A stretch of DNA of 13,805 nucleotides, taken from JANOQP01 sp044227705 (GTDB lineage: Bacteria; Bacteroidota; Bacteroidia; Chitinophagales; Saprospiraceae). The DNA lies in the NCBI GenBank assembly GCA_044227705.1, contig JBGAWE010000120.1, forward strand, positions 1-13,805, in the 5' to 3' direction. This document shows positions 7,630-13,805 of the stretch, piece after piece. How positions within the stretch are numbered: the first letter of the stretch is position 1; every line of letters starts with the position of its first letter. Both the position numbers and the translations under genes were made by a program. The notes beneath the pieces were generated by a model. That model had not been told where the DNA came from. It did not search any database and saw nothing but the letters and a program-made list of their open reading frames with translations.

Positions 7630-9036
7630 ATGAAACCGCGCCGCGACAGTTTGCCGAACATATTGATGGTTGCCAGCCTCGTGCTGCTCGCCGCCTTTCT
7701 CGGGCTGTTTTTAAAGATGACCTACGACGGCGAGCGCGACGCACTGGCAAAGGAGGCGGGCTACCTGTTCATCGGCGCCGTCCGCGAAATAGAGGGCGAC
7801 GCGCTCGAAAAACTCGTCAAGCGGCGGGCCTTTTTGCCAGATTCGATGCCCACGGCGCCGCCCGTTTTGCCGATGGGAAACGACTCCGTCGCGGTCGTCG
7901 CCTTCTTCGACGACCGGTGCGTGGCCGCCCGCGACACGCACCGACGGGTCGAAATCCGCGTCGACCGGCACGGCCCGAAGAAAGGCCCAGCCGAGATGAG
8001 CGGCTCCCTCGCGATGGTCGTCAAAATGGACGGGAAGGCGGACTCGACCAGCATCGTGCTGAAAAAAGAGGGCTTCCTCCCGCAGCTCACCGCCAATTTT
8101 GACAGCGCGCTCGGCTCGGCCGGGCTGACCGTCGCGCACTGGGTCGCGCGCTCAGGTGACACGCTCGAAATCCGCTCAAACCTGACCGCTGGCAGCTACA
8201 CCGACCTCGCCTCGGGCGAGCGATTCACGGCACAAGTCGGTGATTATCAATGGTTTTTGCTGAAAAAAATGTGGGCGAGCATCCTGTTCTCGCTCGTCGT
8301 GTTCGGCCTCGTGACGGCGGCTTTTTGGTCGATTTCGCGCAGCCTGGCAGCGCAGAAAAAGCTGCTCGCGCTCAAAAACGACCTCCTGCAAAACATCAGC
8401 CACGAACTGAAGACGCCGGTCGCGACCGTCAGCGTCGCGCTCGAGGCGCTCGGCGGTTTCGACGCGATGGCCGACCCCGGCCGAACCCGCGAATACCTCG
8501 ACATCTCGCGCTCGGAACTGAACCGGCTCTCCCTGCTCGTCGACAAGGTGCTGGGCGTGGCGCAGTTCGAGCGGGGGGCGGTGCCGGTCAGGATGGCCGC
8601 TTTTGATTTCAAAAAAATGGTCGAGGAGGTGCTGGCCGCCATGCGGCTACAGATTGAAAAGAGCGGCGCGACCGTCGATTTTCAAACCTTTGGCGACGGC
8701 TTCGAGTCGGTGGGCGACTCGCTCCACCTGTCCGGCGTGGTGTTCAATTTGCTCGACAACGCATTAAAATACAGCGGCTTACTGCCAAAAATCTTGATAA
8801 AACTGACCCAAACCAGCCTCGGCAGCCTCCTCCTCGAAGTCGCCGACAACGGACCCGGCGTGCCGCCCGAATTCCGGGAAAGGGTCTTTGAGAAGTTCTT
8901 CCGTGTCCCGACCGGTGCCCGGCATGACGTGAAAGGGCATGGACTCGGGCTGGCCTACGCGGCGGAGGTCGTCCGGTTGCACGGCGGGCAGATTTGGGCG
9001 GAGGGCAGTTCTTTTTTTGTGGAAATCAATGGGTAA
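7630..9036 (+). CDS. Membrane sensor histidine kinase (two-component system)
   Basis: 468 residues. Transmembrane segment 1 lies at about 11-29 (ILMVASLVLLAAFLGLFL), a periplasmic sensor region of about 180 residues follows, and segment 2 lies at about 216-237 (ILFSLVVFGLVTAAFW). HisKA follows with the phosphorylated histidine at residue 258 in LLQNISHELKTPVATVS. The ATP-binding domain has an N box at 373-377 (NLLDN), the G1 box DNGPGV from 406, an EKFFR F box, and the G2 box GHGLGL at 436-441. All catalytic parts are present, and it ends directly after the ATP domain. HAMP is absent or minimal: only about 15 residues separate segment 2 from the dimerisation helix. The periplasmic domain resembles no sensor fold I recognise, so the signal is unknown. 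The gene overlaps the regulator gene by 8 bases and is divergent from the GLPGLI operon, suggesting it watches the cell envelope. ATG 7630 is chosen over GTG 7624. Confidence 0.94.
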   Translation: MKPRRDSLPNILMVASLVLLAAFLGLFLKMTYDGERDALAKEAGYLFIGAVREIEGDALEKLVKRRAFLPDSMPTAPPVLPMGNDSVAVVAFFDDRCVAARDTHRRVEIRVDRHGPKKGPAEMSGSLAMVVKMDGKADSTSIVLKKEGFLPQLTANFDSALGSAGLTVAHWVARSGDTLEIRSNLTAGSYTDLASGERFTAQVGDYQWFLLKKMWASILFSLVVFGLVTAAFWSISRSLAAQKKLLALKNDLLQNISHELKTPVATVSVALEALGGFDAMADPGRTREYLDISRSELNRLSLLVDKVLGVAQFERGAVPVRMAAFDFKKMVEEVLAAMRLQIEKSGATVDFQTFGDGFESVGDSLHLSGVVFNLLDNALKYSGLLPKILIKLTQTSLGSLLLEVADNGPGVPPEFRERVFEKFFRVPTGARHDVKGHGLGLAYAAEVVRLHGGQIWAEGSSFFVEING

Positions 9037-9721
9037 AATCAAACTTCTCTACCTCGAAGACGAACCGTTTCTCGGCAAAATCGTCCGCGAGTCGCTCGAA
9101 ACGCGGCAATTTGAGGTGCATTGGCTGACGGACGGAGAGCGGGCAGCAGCAGCTTATGATGAATTTCATCCCGATCTCTGTGTGCTCGACGTGATGCTCC
9201 CGAAGCTCGACGGCTTCTCGGTCGGGCGGCAAATCCGGGCGAAAGACCCGTCGGTTCCCATCATCTTTTTGACGGCGAAGACGCAAACGGAGGACGTTTT
9301 GGAAGGCTTCTCGTCGGGCGGCAACGACTACGTCCGCAAGCCGTTCAGCTTGGAGGAACTGATTGTCCGCATCCACAACTTGTTGAAAATCAACCCTAAA
9401 GGGAACACCTCTCCCGCCATCGACCTTCCGATTGGCGGCTTCTCCTTCTCCTCGATCCGGCAGGAGTTGACCCTTGACGGGCAAACCCGGCGTCTCTCGC
9501 ACCGCGAGTCCGAAATCCTGTTGATGCTGGCCGAGCGGCCCGGTCAGGCGGTCGGGCGGAAGGAAATCCTCGACCGGGTTTGGGGGAACGACTCCTTTTT
9601 CAACTCGCGTACCCTCGACGTCTACGTCACCAAGCTGCGCGAGCACCTGCGGGCCGACCCGCGCGTCGAGATTTTGACGCTGAAAGGGGTGGGATACCGG
9701 CTTTTGAGCGGCGACCGGTGA
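9029..9721 (+). CDS. OmpR/PhoB-family response regulator
   Basis: 230 residues, the normal length. The receiver domain is at about 1-118: acidic residues E10-D11, phosphoacceptor D54 in CVLDVMLPKLDGF, T82 in IIFLTAK, and K104 in DYVRKPFS, so all switch residues are intact. The C-terminal winged-helix DNA-binding domain at about 135-228 has the standard motifs LSHRESEILLMLAERPGQAV, RKEILDRVWG, RTLDVYVTKLREHL and LKGVGYRL. The start is ATG 9029, which lies inside the last codons of the kinase gene (8-base overlap), a sign of coupled translation and a cognate pair. An upstream in-frame start at 8939 would only read through the kinase gene out of frame. Its likely targets are the GTTAAACAAG repeats between the kinase and GLPGLI genes; this is inference from position and spacing. 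Confidence 0.95.
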   Translation: MGKIKLLYLEDEPFLGKIVRESLETRQFEVHWLTDGERAAAAYDEFHPDLCVLDVMLPKLDGFSVGRQIRAKDPSVPIIFLTAKTQTEDVLEGFSSGGNDYVRKPFSLEELIVRIHNLLKINPKGNTSPAIDLPIGGFSFSSIRQELTLDGQTRRLSHRESEILLMLAERPGQAVGRKEILDRVWGNDSFFNSRTLDVYVTKLREHLRADPRVEILTLKGVGYRLLSGDR

Positions 9722-9765
9722 ACGATGGGCCGTCAACTGTTGGGCCTTTCGCATTGGCAAAAAAG

Positions 9766-9773
9766 TAGCTTTG
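9766..9773 (+). promoter_or_regulatory. -7 element upstream of the hydroxypyruvate isomerase family gene
   Basis: TAGCTTTG matches TAnnTTTG exactly and is followed by C. It lies 44 bases before the ATG at 9818 and 44 bases after the regulator stop. No good -33 element is seen at the usual distance; the nearest TTG is at 9740, 23 bases upstream. It suggests the gene is transcribed apart from the two-component operon, and it lies inside the coding frame if the earlier ATG at 9725 were used. Confidence 0.5.
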
Positions 9774-9817
9774 CCTCCACTACCCCACCCTCCTCCACTT
9801 TTTCAAACGCAACCGTC

Positions 9818-10690
9818 ATGGCCTCTCGCCGCACCTTCATCAAGAACACCGCCCTCGCGGCGGTCGCCACCAACCTCTCCGCCCGACTCGACGCCGCCGA
9901 TCGGCGCATGGACAGCTTCTCGAAGAAAAAAATCCGCCACTCGGTCTGCCGCTGGTGTTATCAGGACATGCCCATCGAAGACCTCTGCCGCGTTGGCAAG
10001 GAGATCGGGCTGGAGGCCATCGACCTCGTCGGGCCGAGCGAGTTCGACACCTTGAAAAAGATGGGGATGCACGGCTCGATGGTCTCGCCCGAGGGGCTGA
10101 AGGACTACCTGCGCGTCGGCTGGAACAACCCCGACAACCATGCGAACCTCGTCGAGTTCTACCAAAGGCTCATCCCGCAGGCGGCGGCATCTGGGTTCAC
10201 CAACGTCATCTGCTTCAGCGGCAACCGCAACGGCATCGACGACGACCGCGGCCTGCAGATGTGCGCAGAGGGTCTTGGGAAAATCATCCAACTCGCTGAA
10301 AGAGAAGGGGTTACGCTGATGATGGAGCTGCTCAACTCAAAGGTCGACCACCACGACTACCAGTGCGACCGGACGGCCTGGGGCGTGAAGCTCTGCCAGT
10401 TGCTCGGCTCGAACAACTTTCGGCTCCTCTACGACATCTACCACATGCAGATCATGGAGGGCGACGTCATCCGAACCATCCGCGAGCAGGGCCAGTACCT
10501 CGGCCACTTCCACACGGCGGGTGTCCCCGGCCGCCACGAAATCGACGACTCGCAGGAACTGAACTACCCCGCCATCATGCGCGCCATCGCCGAGAGCGAC
10601 TTCTCGTACTTCGTGGCGCAGGAGTTCATCCCGGTCAAAGAGGACAAGATCGCCTCGCTGCGGGAGGCCGTGAAAATCTGCACGGTTTGA
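9818..10690 (+). CDS. Hydroxypyruvate isomerase family TIM-barrel protein with Tat signal
   Basis: 290 residues. The body is an AP-endonuclease-2-type TIM barrel closest in motif to hydroxypyruvate isomerase (Hyi): LLYDIYHMQIMEGD, the strong GHFHTAGVPGRHEID block and a final AQEFIP correspond to well-known Hyi stretches. The expected metal and acid-base residues are present: E170 (MMELLNS), D206 (YDIYH), H230/H232 and E269. Hyi converts hydroxypyruvate to tartronate semialdehyde in glyoxylate metabolism, but many relatives act on other sugars, so the substrate is open. The N-terminus MASRRTFIKNTALAAVATN has a twin-arginine signal followed by a short hydrophobic stretch, so it is probably exported folded by the Tat system, unlike cytoplasmic Hyi. 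ATG 9725 would add 31 residues without sense and include the promoter, so 9818 is preferred. It is followed by a strong terminator. Confidence 0.9.
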   Translation: MASRRTFIKNTALAAVATNLSARLDAADRRMDSFSKKKIRHSVCRWCYQDMPIEDLCRVGKEIGLEAIDLVGPSEFDTLKKMGMHGSMVSPEGLKDYLRVGWNNPDNHANLVEFYQRLIPQAAASGFTNVICFSGNRNGIDDDRGLQMCAEGLGKIIQLAEREGVTLMMELLNSKVDHHDYQCDRTAWGVKLCQLLGSNNFRLLYDIYHMQIMEGDVIRTIREQGQYLGHFHTAGVPGRHEIDDSQELNYPAIMRAIAESDFSYFVAQEFIPVKEDKIASLREAVKICTV

Positions 10691-10701
10691 GCGCGGCCGG
10701 C

Positions 10702-10753
10702 GGCAAACGAAAAAGGCCGCACCCGAAACCGGGTGCGGCCTTTTTCGTTTGCC
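10702..10753. terminator. Strong bidirectional intrinsic terminator
   Basis: A perfect 24-bp inverted repeat (arms 10702-10725 and 10730-10753) with a 4-base AAAC loop. The GC-rich core GGCCGCACCCG / CGGGTGCGGCC is flanked by AAAAA on the left and TTTTT on the right, so each strand has a T-tract after the core. It lies 11 bases after the isomerase stop and 9 bases after the end of the E1 alpha gene on the other strand, so it terminates both convergent genes. Confidence 0.95.
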
Positions 10754-10762
10754 ATTCGCCGT

Positions 10763-11836
10763 TCAATCCATGAGGAAGGGATACTCCTCCGAGTAGTTGT
10801 CGGTGAAAAGCTCGCTCGCGTCGGGCAGCGGCGAGGAGAGCGCGAACTCCACGGCGTCCTCGATTTCGGCCGCGATGCGCTCTTTGACGGCCTCGATGTC
10901 GGCCTCGGTGGCCAGTTTCTCGTCGAGCATCTTCTTTTCGAGCTTCTTTATCGGGTCGATTTCCTGGTACATCCGCAGCTCCTCCTTCGTGCGGTAGAGG
11001 GCCGCGTCGGAGGTCGAGTGGCCCCGGAAGCGGTAGGTTTTTATCTCCAACAAGATGGGGCCGTTGCCCGCGCGGACATGCGCGGCCGCCTCCGTGAGCG
11101 CCTCGTGGACGGCCACCGGGTCCATGCCGTTGACCGGCTTGCCCGGCATGTCGAACGACTCGCCGAGGGTGTAGATGTCGATGACGTTCGACGTTCGCTC
11201 GACGCTCGTGCCCATCGCGTAGCCGTTGTTCTCGCAGATGTAGATGACGGGCAACTTCCACGTCATGGCGATGTTGAACGACTCGAGCAGGATGCCCTGC
11301 CGCGCCGCGCCGTCGCCGAACATGGCAACGCAGAGGTTGTCGGTGCCCTTGTATTTTTCGGCGAAGCCGATGCCGGTGCCGACCCCGATCTGCGCCCCGA
11401 CTATGCCGTTGCCGCCGAAATAGTTGAGCGGGCGGCTGAAGAAGTGCATCGAGCCGCCCTTCCCTTTTTGCGAACCGGTGATTTTGCCGAAAAGCTCGGC
11501 CATCAGCTCGCGGCTCGTCATGCCGCGCATGAGCGCGATGCCGTGCTGGCGGTAGGCGGTGACGATGCAGTCCTCCGGCCGCAGGGCCGACCAGAGGCCG
11601 CAGGCGATGGCCTCCTGCCCGTTGTAGGCGTGGTAAAAGCCGTTGACGTTGCCGTTGAGCTTCTCCTCGTAGCCCCTGTCCTCGAACTCGCGGATCCGGT
11701 GCATCATCTCCAGCCAGTGGAGGTGGGTCTCGCGCGGCATCTTCGTCTTCGGCGCTTTTTGGCTGAAAATCCAGTGGTGGTGCGGGTCGTGCGTCATGCC
11801 ATTGGAGTCGGCCGCGGGAGCTTTTTTGGTCGCCAT
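10763..11836 (-). CDS. pdhA: Pyruvate dehydrogenase E1 component, alpha subunit
   Basis: 357 residues. This is the thiamine-diphosphate-binding half of the alpha2-beta2 E1 enzyme, which decarboxylates pyruvate and passes the acetyl group to the lipoyl arm of E2. The cofactor motif runs from GDGAARQG at 174-181 to ENNGYAMGTS at 202-211. Other family blocks are YNGQEAIACG, TAYRQHG, GKGGSMHFF, GIVGAQIGVGTGIGFAEKYK and the loop YRFRGHSTSD at 268-277. KMPRETHLHWLEMMHRIREF aligns with the usual family start, so about 32 residues in front (rich in H, K, A, with HDPHHHW) are an extension. It starts at ATG 11836. Beta-subunit and E2 genes are not in the window. A branched-chain 2-oxoacid E1 alpha is the alternative, but the motifs fit pyruvate dehydrogenase better. 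Confidence 0.94.
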   Translation of the reverse strand: MATKKAPAADSNGMTHDPHHHWIFSQKAPKTKMPRETHLHWLEMMHRIREFEDRGYEEKLNGNVNGFYHAYNGQEAIACGLWSALRPEDCIVTAYRQHGIALMRGMTSRELMAELFGKITGSQKGKGGSMHFFSRPLNYFGGNGIVGAQIGVGTGIGFAEKYKGTDNLCVAMFGDGAARQGILLESFNIAMTWKLPVIYICENNGYAMGTSVERTSNVIDIYTLGESFDMPGKPVNGMDPVAVHEALTEAAAHVRAGNGPILLEIKTYRFRGHSTSDAALYRTKEELRMYQEIDPIKKLEKKMLDEKLATEADIEAVKERIAAEIEDAVEFALSSPLPDASELFTDNYSEEYPFLMD

Positions 11837-11865
11837 GTCTTTCCGTTCGTTGAAAATTAGAGTGG

Positions 11866-11896
11866 CGAAGGTATTTTTTGGTTGAAGAATGGCGAA
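11866..11896 (-). promoter_or_regulatory. Weak candidate promoter of pdhA
   Basis: On the minus strand 11873-11866 reads TACCTTCG, one mismatch from TAnnTTTG, with TTCG at 11896-11893 in the -33 position, 19 bases upstream. Each element has one T-to-C change. It lies 30 bases before the pdhA ATG. With both elements imperfect, this is only suggestive. Confidence 0.25.
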
Positions 11897-11904
11897 CGCG
11901 AATT

Positions 11905-11935
11905 GGCCGTTGTTGGCGTCTCGCCTTCAACGGCC
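11905..11935 (-). terminator. Hairpin after coaE, probable terminator
   Basis: GGCCGTTG (11905-11912) pairs with CAACGGCC (11928-11935). Inside, GGCG (11915-11918) pairs with CGCC (11922-11925) around a TCT loop, with a symmetric T-T internal loop. It begins two bases after the coaE stop codon on the minus strand. No T-run follows, so it may only slow or partly end transcription, or stabilise the 3' end of the message. Confidence 0.45.
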
Positions 11936-11937
11936 GC

Positions 11938-12525
11938 TTAGCTCGCTTCGAGAATTGACCGGTGAGTTGCCCAAACCTGCTGGACGAGGCTCTCCTCCCC
12001 GTCGTTTTTGACAACAAAATCGGCCAGCCGAACCTTCTCCTCCTCCGGCAACTGCCGGGCGATCCGAGCTTCGACGGCTCCGCGCGAAACCCCGTCGCGC
12101 TCCATCACCCGGGCGATTCTCAATTCCAAAGGCGCGGTCACGACGATGAGCTTGTCCAAAAACCGGTGCGTCCCCGTTTCGACCAAAAGCGCGGCCTCGC
12201 GCAGCGTGTAAGCCGCGCCTTTTTGCTCGTTTTCCCAGGCCTCCCAATCGCGAAAGACGGCCGGGTGGACGGCCGCGTTCAGCGCGTCGAGCTTCTCCTT
12301 TTTTGAAAAAACGATGGACGAAATCAGCCCCCGGTCGAGCGAGCCGTCGGGCAGGTAGGCTTTGTCGCCGAACAGGTCTTTGATGGAAGAAACCAGCCGC
12401 AAGTCGTTGACCATCAACCACTTGGCCCGCTCGTCGGCATAGTAGACGGGGATGCCGAGGCTTTCAAAAATGCGGCAGACGGTCGTCTTCCCCGCCCCGA
12501 TGCCGCCTGTGATGCCGACTTTCAT
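11938..12525 (-). CDS. coaE: Dephospho-CoA kinase
   Basis: 195 residues, the normal length. The enzyme makes the last step of coenzyme A synthesis, phosphorylating the 3'-hydroxyl of the dephospho-CoA ribose with ATP. It starts MKVGITGGIGAGKTTVCRIF, with the P-loop GGIGAGKT at residues 7-14, continues with IPVYYADERAK (the family substrate motif, D31), and has SSIVFSKKEKLDALNAAVHP, the LLVETG strand, and the lid RVMERDGVSRGAVEARIARQ. All expected parts are present. ATG 12525 puts the P-loop at the usual distance from the start; longer in-frame starts run back into the DUF4249 gene. It follows the DUF4249 gene by 41 bases containing a palindrome. CoA is a cofactor of the next gene's complex, but the adjacency may be chance. 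Confidence 0.96.
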   Translation of the reverse strand: MKVGITGGIGAGKTTVCRIFESLGIPVYYADERAKWLMVNDLRLVSSIKDLFGDKAYLPDGSLDRGLISSIVFSKKEKLDALNAAVHPAVFRDWEAWENEQKGAAYTLREAALLVETGTHRFLDKLIVVTAPLELRIARVMERDGVSRGAVEARIARQLPEEEKVRLADFVVKNDGEESLVQQVWATHRSILEAS

Positions 12526-12548
12526 CTGTCTCAAATCGCGTTGTGTAG

Positions 12549-12568
12549 AGACGCAAAATTTTGCGTCT
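12549..12568. repeat. AGACGCAAAA palindromic intergenic repeat
   Basis: AGACGCAAAA followed at once by its reverse complement TTTTGCGTCT forms a 20-bp perfect palindrome. Flanking GTAG and AC extend it with one unpaired base, giving GTAGAGACGC...GCGTCTAC. From memory, GTAGAGACGC-type palindromes are dispersed repeats in several bacterial groups; this should be checked against the genome. It fills most of the 41 bp between the DUF4249 and coaE genes, and the DUF4249 stop codon (12569-12567) lies within its right end. Confidence 0.7.
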
Positions 12569-13457
12569 ACGGCGTGACGATGACCTCCGATTTCCCGGCG
12601 AGGCCAAACAGCCCGAGACCGCCCTCCACGTTCGTGTGCACTCGCACCGGGCTGGCGAACGGGTTGTAGCTCGACTCCTCGTTCGCCCGCGCGGTCTGGC
12701 CGAACTTGTACCAATCGTAAGTCACCGAGCGCACCGTCACCGCCCATTCGTCCTCGCCGTAGAAGTCCTTCGAGACGCGGATGGTGTGCTTCTTTCCGTT
12801 GAAAAGCTCGTCGTCGACGATGATGCGGTCGTCGCGGATGCCGTATCGAGCGTTCGGGTCGTCGGTCGAGAGGTAGGCCGGGTACTGCGTGTTGACATCG
12901 CGCAGTTGGATTTCGTAATAGTTCTTCTCCGTCCCCGGGTCGTCGATGGTGATGGAAAAAGTGGCGATGCTGTTCTGGCTTCCCCCTGTCGTCGAGTCGA
13001 TTTTGACCGTGACTCCGTCGATTTTGGGCGGGAAGGGCGCCACCTGCACGGCGGAAACGCTCGGGAAATCGGGGTGCGAGACGCGGATTTCATAGGTCTT
13101 GCCCGGTGTTAGGAGCGGCGCACTCGCGTTCACGCCATAGTAGCGCCAAAAGCGGTAGTCCTGTTGGCCGGGCGGGGGCGCGTTGAAGTCGTCGGTGGTC
13201 ATCGTGTGGACGACGGTGCCGCTCTCGAGCCATTCGACTTTCGCCCCTCGCACACTGTAGGCAGAGTCGGGCAGGTTTTCCAGCACGCCGATGTTGCGCT
13301 GGACGGCGACGCGGATGGACGAATCGGCATCGTCCTGAAAGCAGTCGACGACGAGTTTCCTTTCATATTCCGGCGGGTCGACGGTGATGACCTGCTCGCA
13401 GGAGGCGAGGAGCGCGAGGCCGAGGACGGCGGCGGCAGTTGTTTTTGGAAAGCTCAT
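12567..13457 (-). CDS. DUF4249 domain lipoprotein
   Basis: 296 residues. MSFPKTTAAAVLGLALLASC ends in a lipobox (LLAS before C20), so it is a lipoprotein anchored in a membrane, probably the outer one. Right after the cysteine comes EQVITVDPPEYERKLVVDCF, the standard opening of DUF4249, followed by beta-rich sequence with family blocks such as LTPGKTYEIRVSHPDFPSVS and the late YDWYKFGQT. DUF4249 proteins are found in Bacteroidota directly after a TonB-dependent receptor, as here (21 bases), and are thought to be surface partners of the receptor; the ligand is not known. The last residues and stop codon fall in an intergenic-type palindrome, so the natural C-terminus may have been altered slightly. 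ATG 13457 starts the signal peptide. Confidence 0.9.
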   Translation of the reverse strand: MSFPKTTAAAVLGLALLASCEQVITVDPPEYERKLVVDCFQDDADSSIRVAVQRNIGVLENLPDSAYSVRGAKVEWLESGTVVHTMTTDDFNAPPPGQQDYRFWRYYGVNASAPLLTPGKTYEIRVSHPDFPSVSAVQVAPFPPKIDGVTVKIDSTTGGSQNSIATFSITIDDPGTEKNYYEIQLRDVNTQYPAYLSTDDPNARYGIRDDRIIVDDELFNGKKHTIRVSKDFYGEDEWAVTVRSVTYDWYKFGQTARANEESSYNPFASPVRVHTNVEGGLGLFGLAGKSEVIVTP

Positions 13458-13478
13458 TTTCTTAAAGGTTGGGACTGG

Positions 13479-13805
13479 TCAAAACTTGAACCCGTAGGAC
13501 ACATACGGGATGATGGGGAAGAGGCTCACCTGCTTGAAGGTCTTCTGGTCCTCGTACTGGTTCGGCGCGACCTGTGTCACCTTCGAGTCGAGGTAGATGA
13601 AGAACGGGTTGCGGCGGCTGTAGGAGTTGTAGGCACCGAACGACCATGTCCGCTCCCAATGCCTCTTCTTTCTGACGAAGTCGAAGCCCCAGTCAAGGCG
13701 GTGGTAGGGGCGGAGGCGGTAGTTGTTGTAGTCGGTTATCTCCGTCTGGTTGACGTGCGAGTTGTAGTCCGTCGGGTCGACGGGCGAGTTGTAGGTCGAG
13801 CCGCC
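13479..13805 (-). CDS. TonB-dependent receptor, C-terminal fragment (5' part beyond the window)
   Basis: The last 108 residues of a minus-strand gene, open through the right edge in this frame, stop TGA at 13481-13479. The sequence alternates like outer-membrane beta-strands: NNYRLRPYHRLDWGFDF, then RHWERTWSFGAYNSYSRRNP and FFIYLDSK, ending QVSLFPIIPYVSYGFKF. An aromatic last residue after a short strand is the usual barrel-end signal for outer-membrane insertion. The YNSYSRRNPFFIY block is characteristic of the TonB-dependent receptors that precede DUF4249 genes. The plug and most of the barrel lie outside, so the substrate cannot be inferred. It is clearly in one operon with the DUF4249 gene. 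Confidence 0.88.
   Translation of the reverse strand, partial: GGSTYNSPVDPTDYNSHVNQTEITDYNNYRLRPYHRLDWGFDFVRKKRHWERTWSFGAYNSYSRRNPFFIYLDSKVTQVAPNQYEDQKTFKQVSLFPIIPYVSYGFKF

Noticed and set aside
9725..9817. Earlier ATG for the isomerase family gene
   Set aside because: It would bury the twin-arginine signal 31 residues inside the protein and place the -7 element TAGCTTTG within the coding frame.
10635..12017. Minus-strand open frame of 460 codons over pdhA
   Set aside because: Low-complexity Arg/His/Gly-rich translation; pdhA in the neighbouring frame explains the DNA.
1..13805. CRISPR array, tRNA/rRNA genes, insertion sequences, prophage or toxin-antitoxin genes
   Set aside because: No regularly spaced repeats with spacers, no cloverleaf or rRNA-like stretch, and no transposase, integrase or phage protein was seen in any frame.

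Overview
The window is ordinary chromosomal DNA from a GC-rich member of the Bacteroidota (Bacteroidetes). The evidence is the gene families: a GLPGLI protein beside a large TonB-receptor-like barrel protein, a DUF4249 lipoprotein beside a TonB-dependent receptor, and a DUF2911 protein. The promoters agree, with several -7 elements of the TAnnTTTG type and no clear Shine-Dalgarno sequences. The high GC would suit the Saprospiraceae/Lewinellaceae side of the phylum, but that placement is a guess. No RNA gene, insertion sequence, prophage or CRISPR array was seen.

Layout: (1) 1-1010, minus: a TolC-type efflux outer-membrane protein cut by the window edge, divergent from (2) an APC-family amino acid permease at 1218-2534, plus. 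(3) 2686-3810, plus: a secreted DUF2911 protein with C-terminal TPR-like helices, separated by a long ATCCGTG-type hairpin from (4) the minus-strand pair GLPGLI protein (6729-7489) and outer-membrane beta-barrel protein (3896-6691). (5) 7630-9721, plus: a sensor histidine kinase and an OmpR-family response regulator whose genes overlap by 8 bases, divergent from the GLPGLI operon. (6) 9818-10690, plus: a Tat-signal-bearing hydroxypyruvate isomerase family protein, ending at a 24-bp perfect bidirectional terminator. (7) On the minus strand, in transcription order: the C-terminus of a TonB-dependent receptor (from the right edge to 13479), a DUF4249 lipoprotein, dephospho-CoA kinase (coaE), and the pyruvate dehydrogenase E1 alpha subunit.

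The most interesting part is the centre, 3896-9721. The 140 bp between the GLPGLI gene and the kinase gene holds an array of GTTAAACAAG-like repeats, spaced by one or two helical turns. It lies almost midway between two outward-facing -7 elements. This looks like a binding region for the adjacent OmpR-type regulator, controlling both its own operon and the GLPGLI/barrel operon. The four genes therefore look like one envelope-sensing and outer-membrane module. The GLPGLI gene as given carries a one-base deletion exactly at its signal-peptide cleavage site, so it is either broken in this strain or the sequence has an error there.

The remaining genes are housekeeping (coaE, pyruvate dehydrogenase) or typical Bacteroidota envelope functions. 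Two intergenic palindromes (3820-3893 and 12549-12568) look like members of dispersed repeat families.
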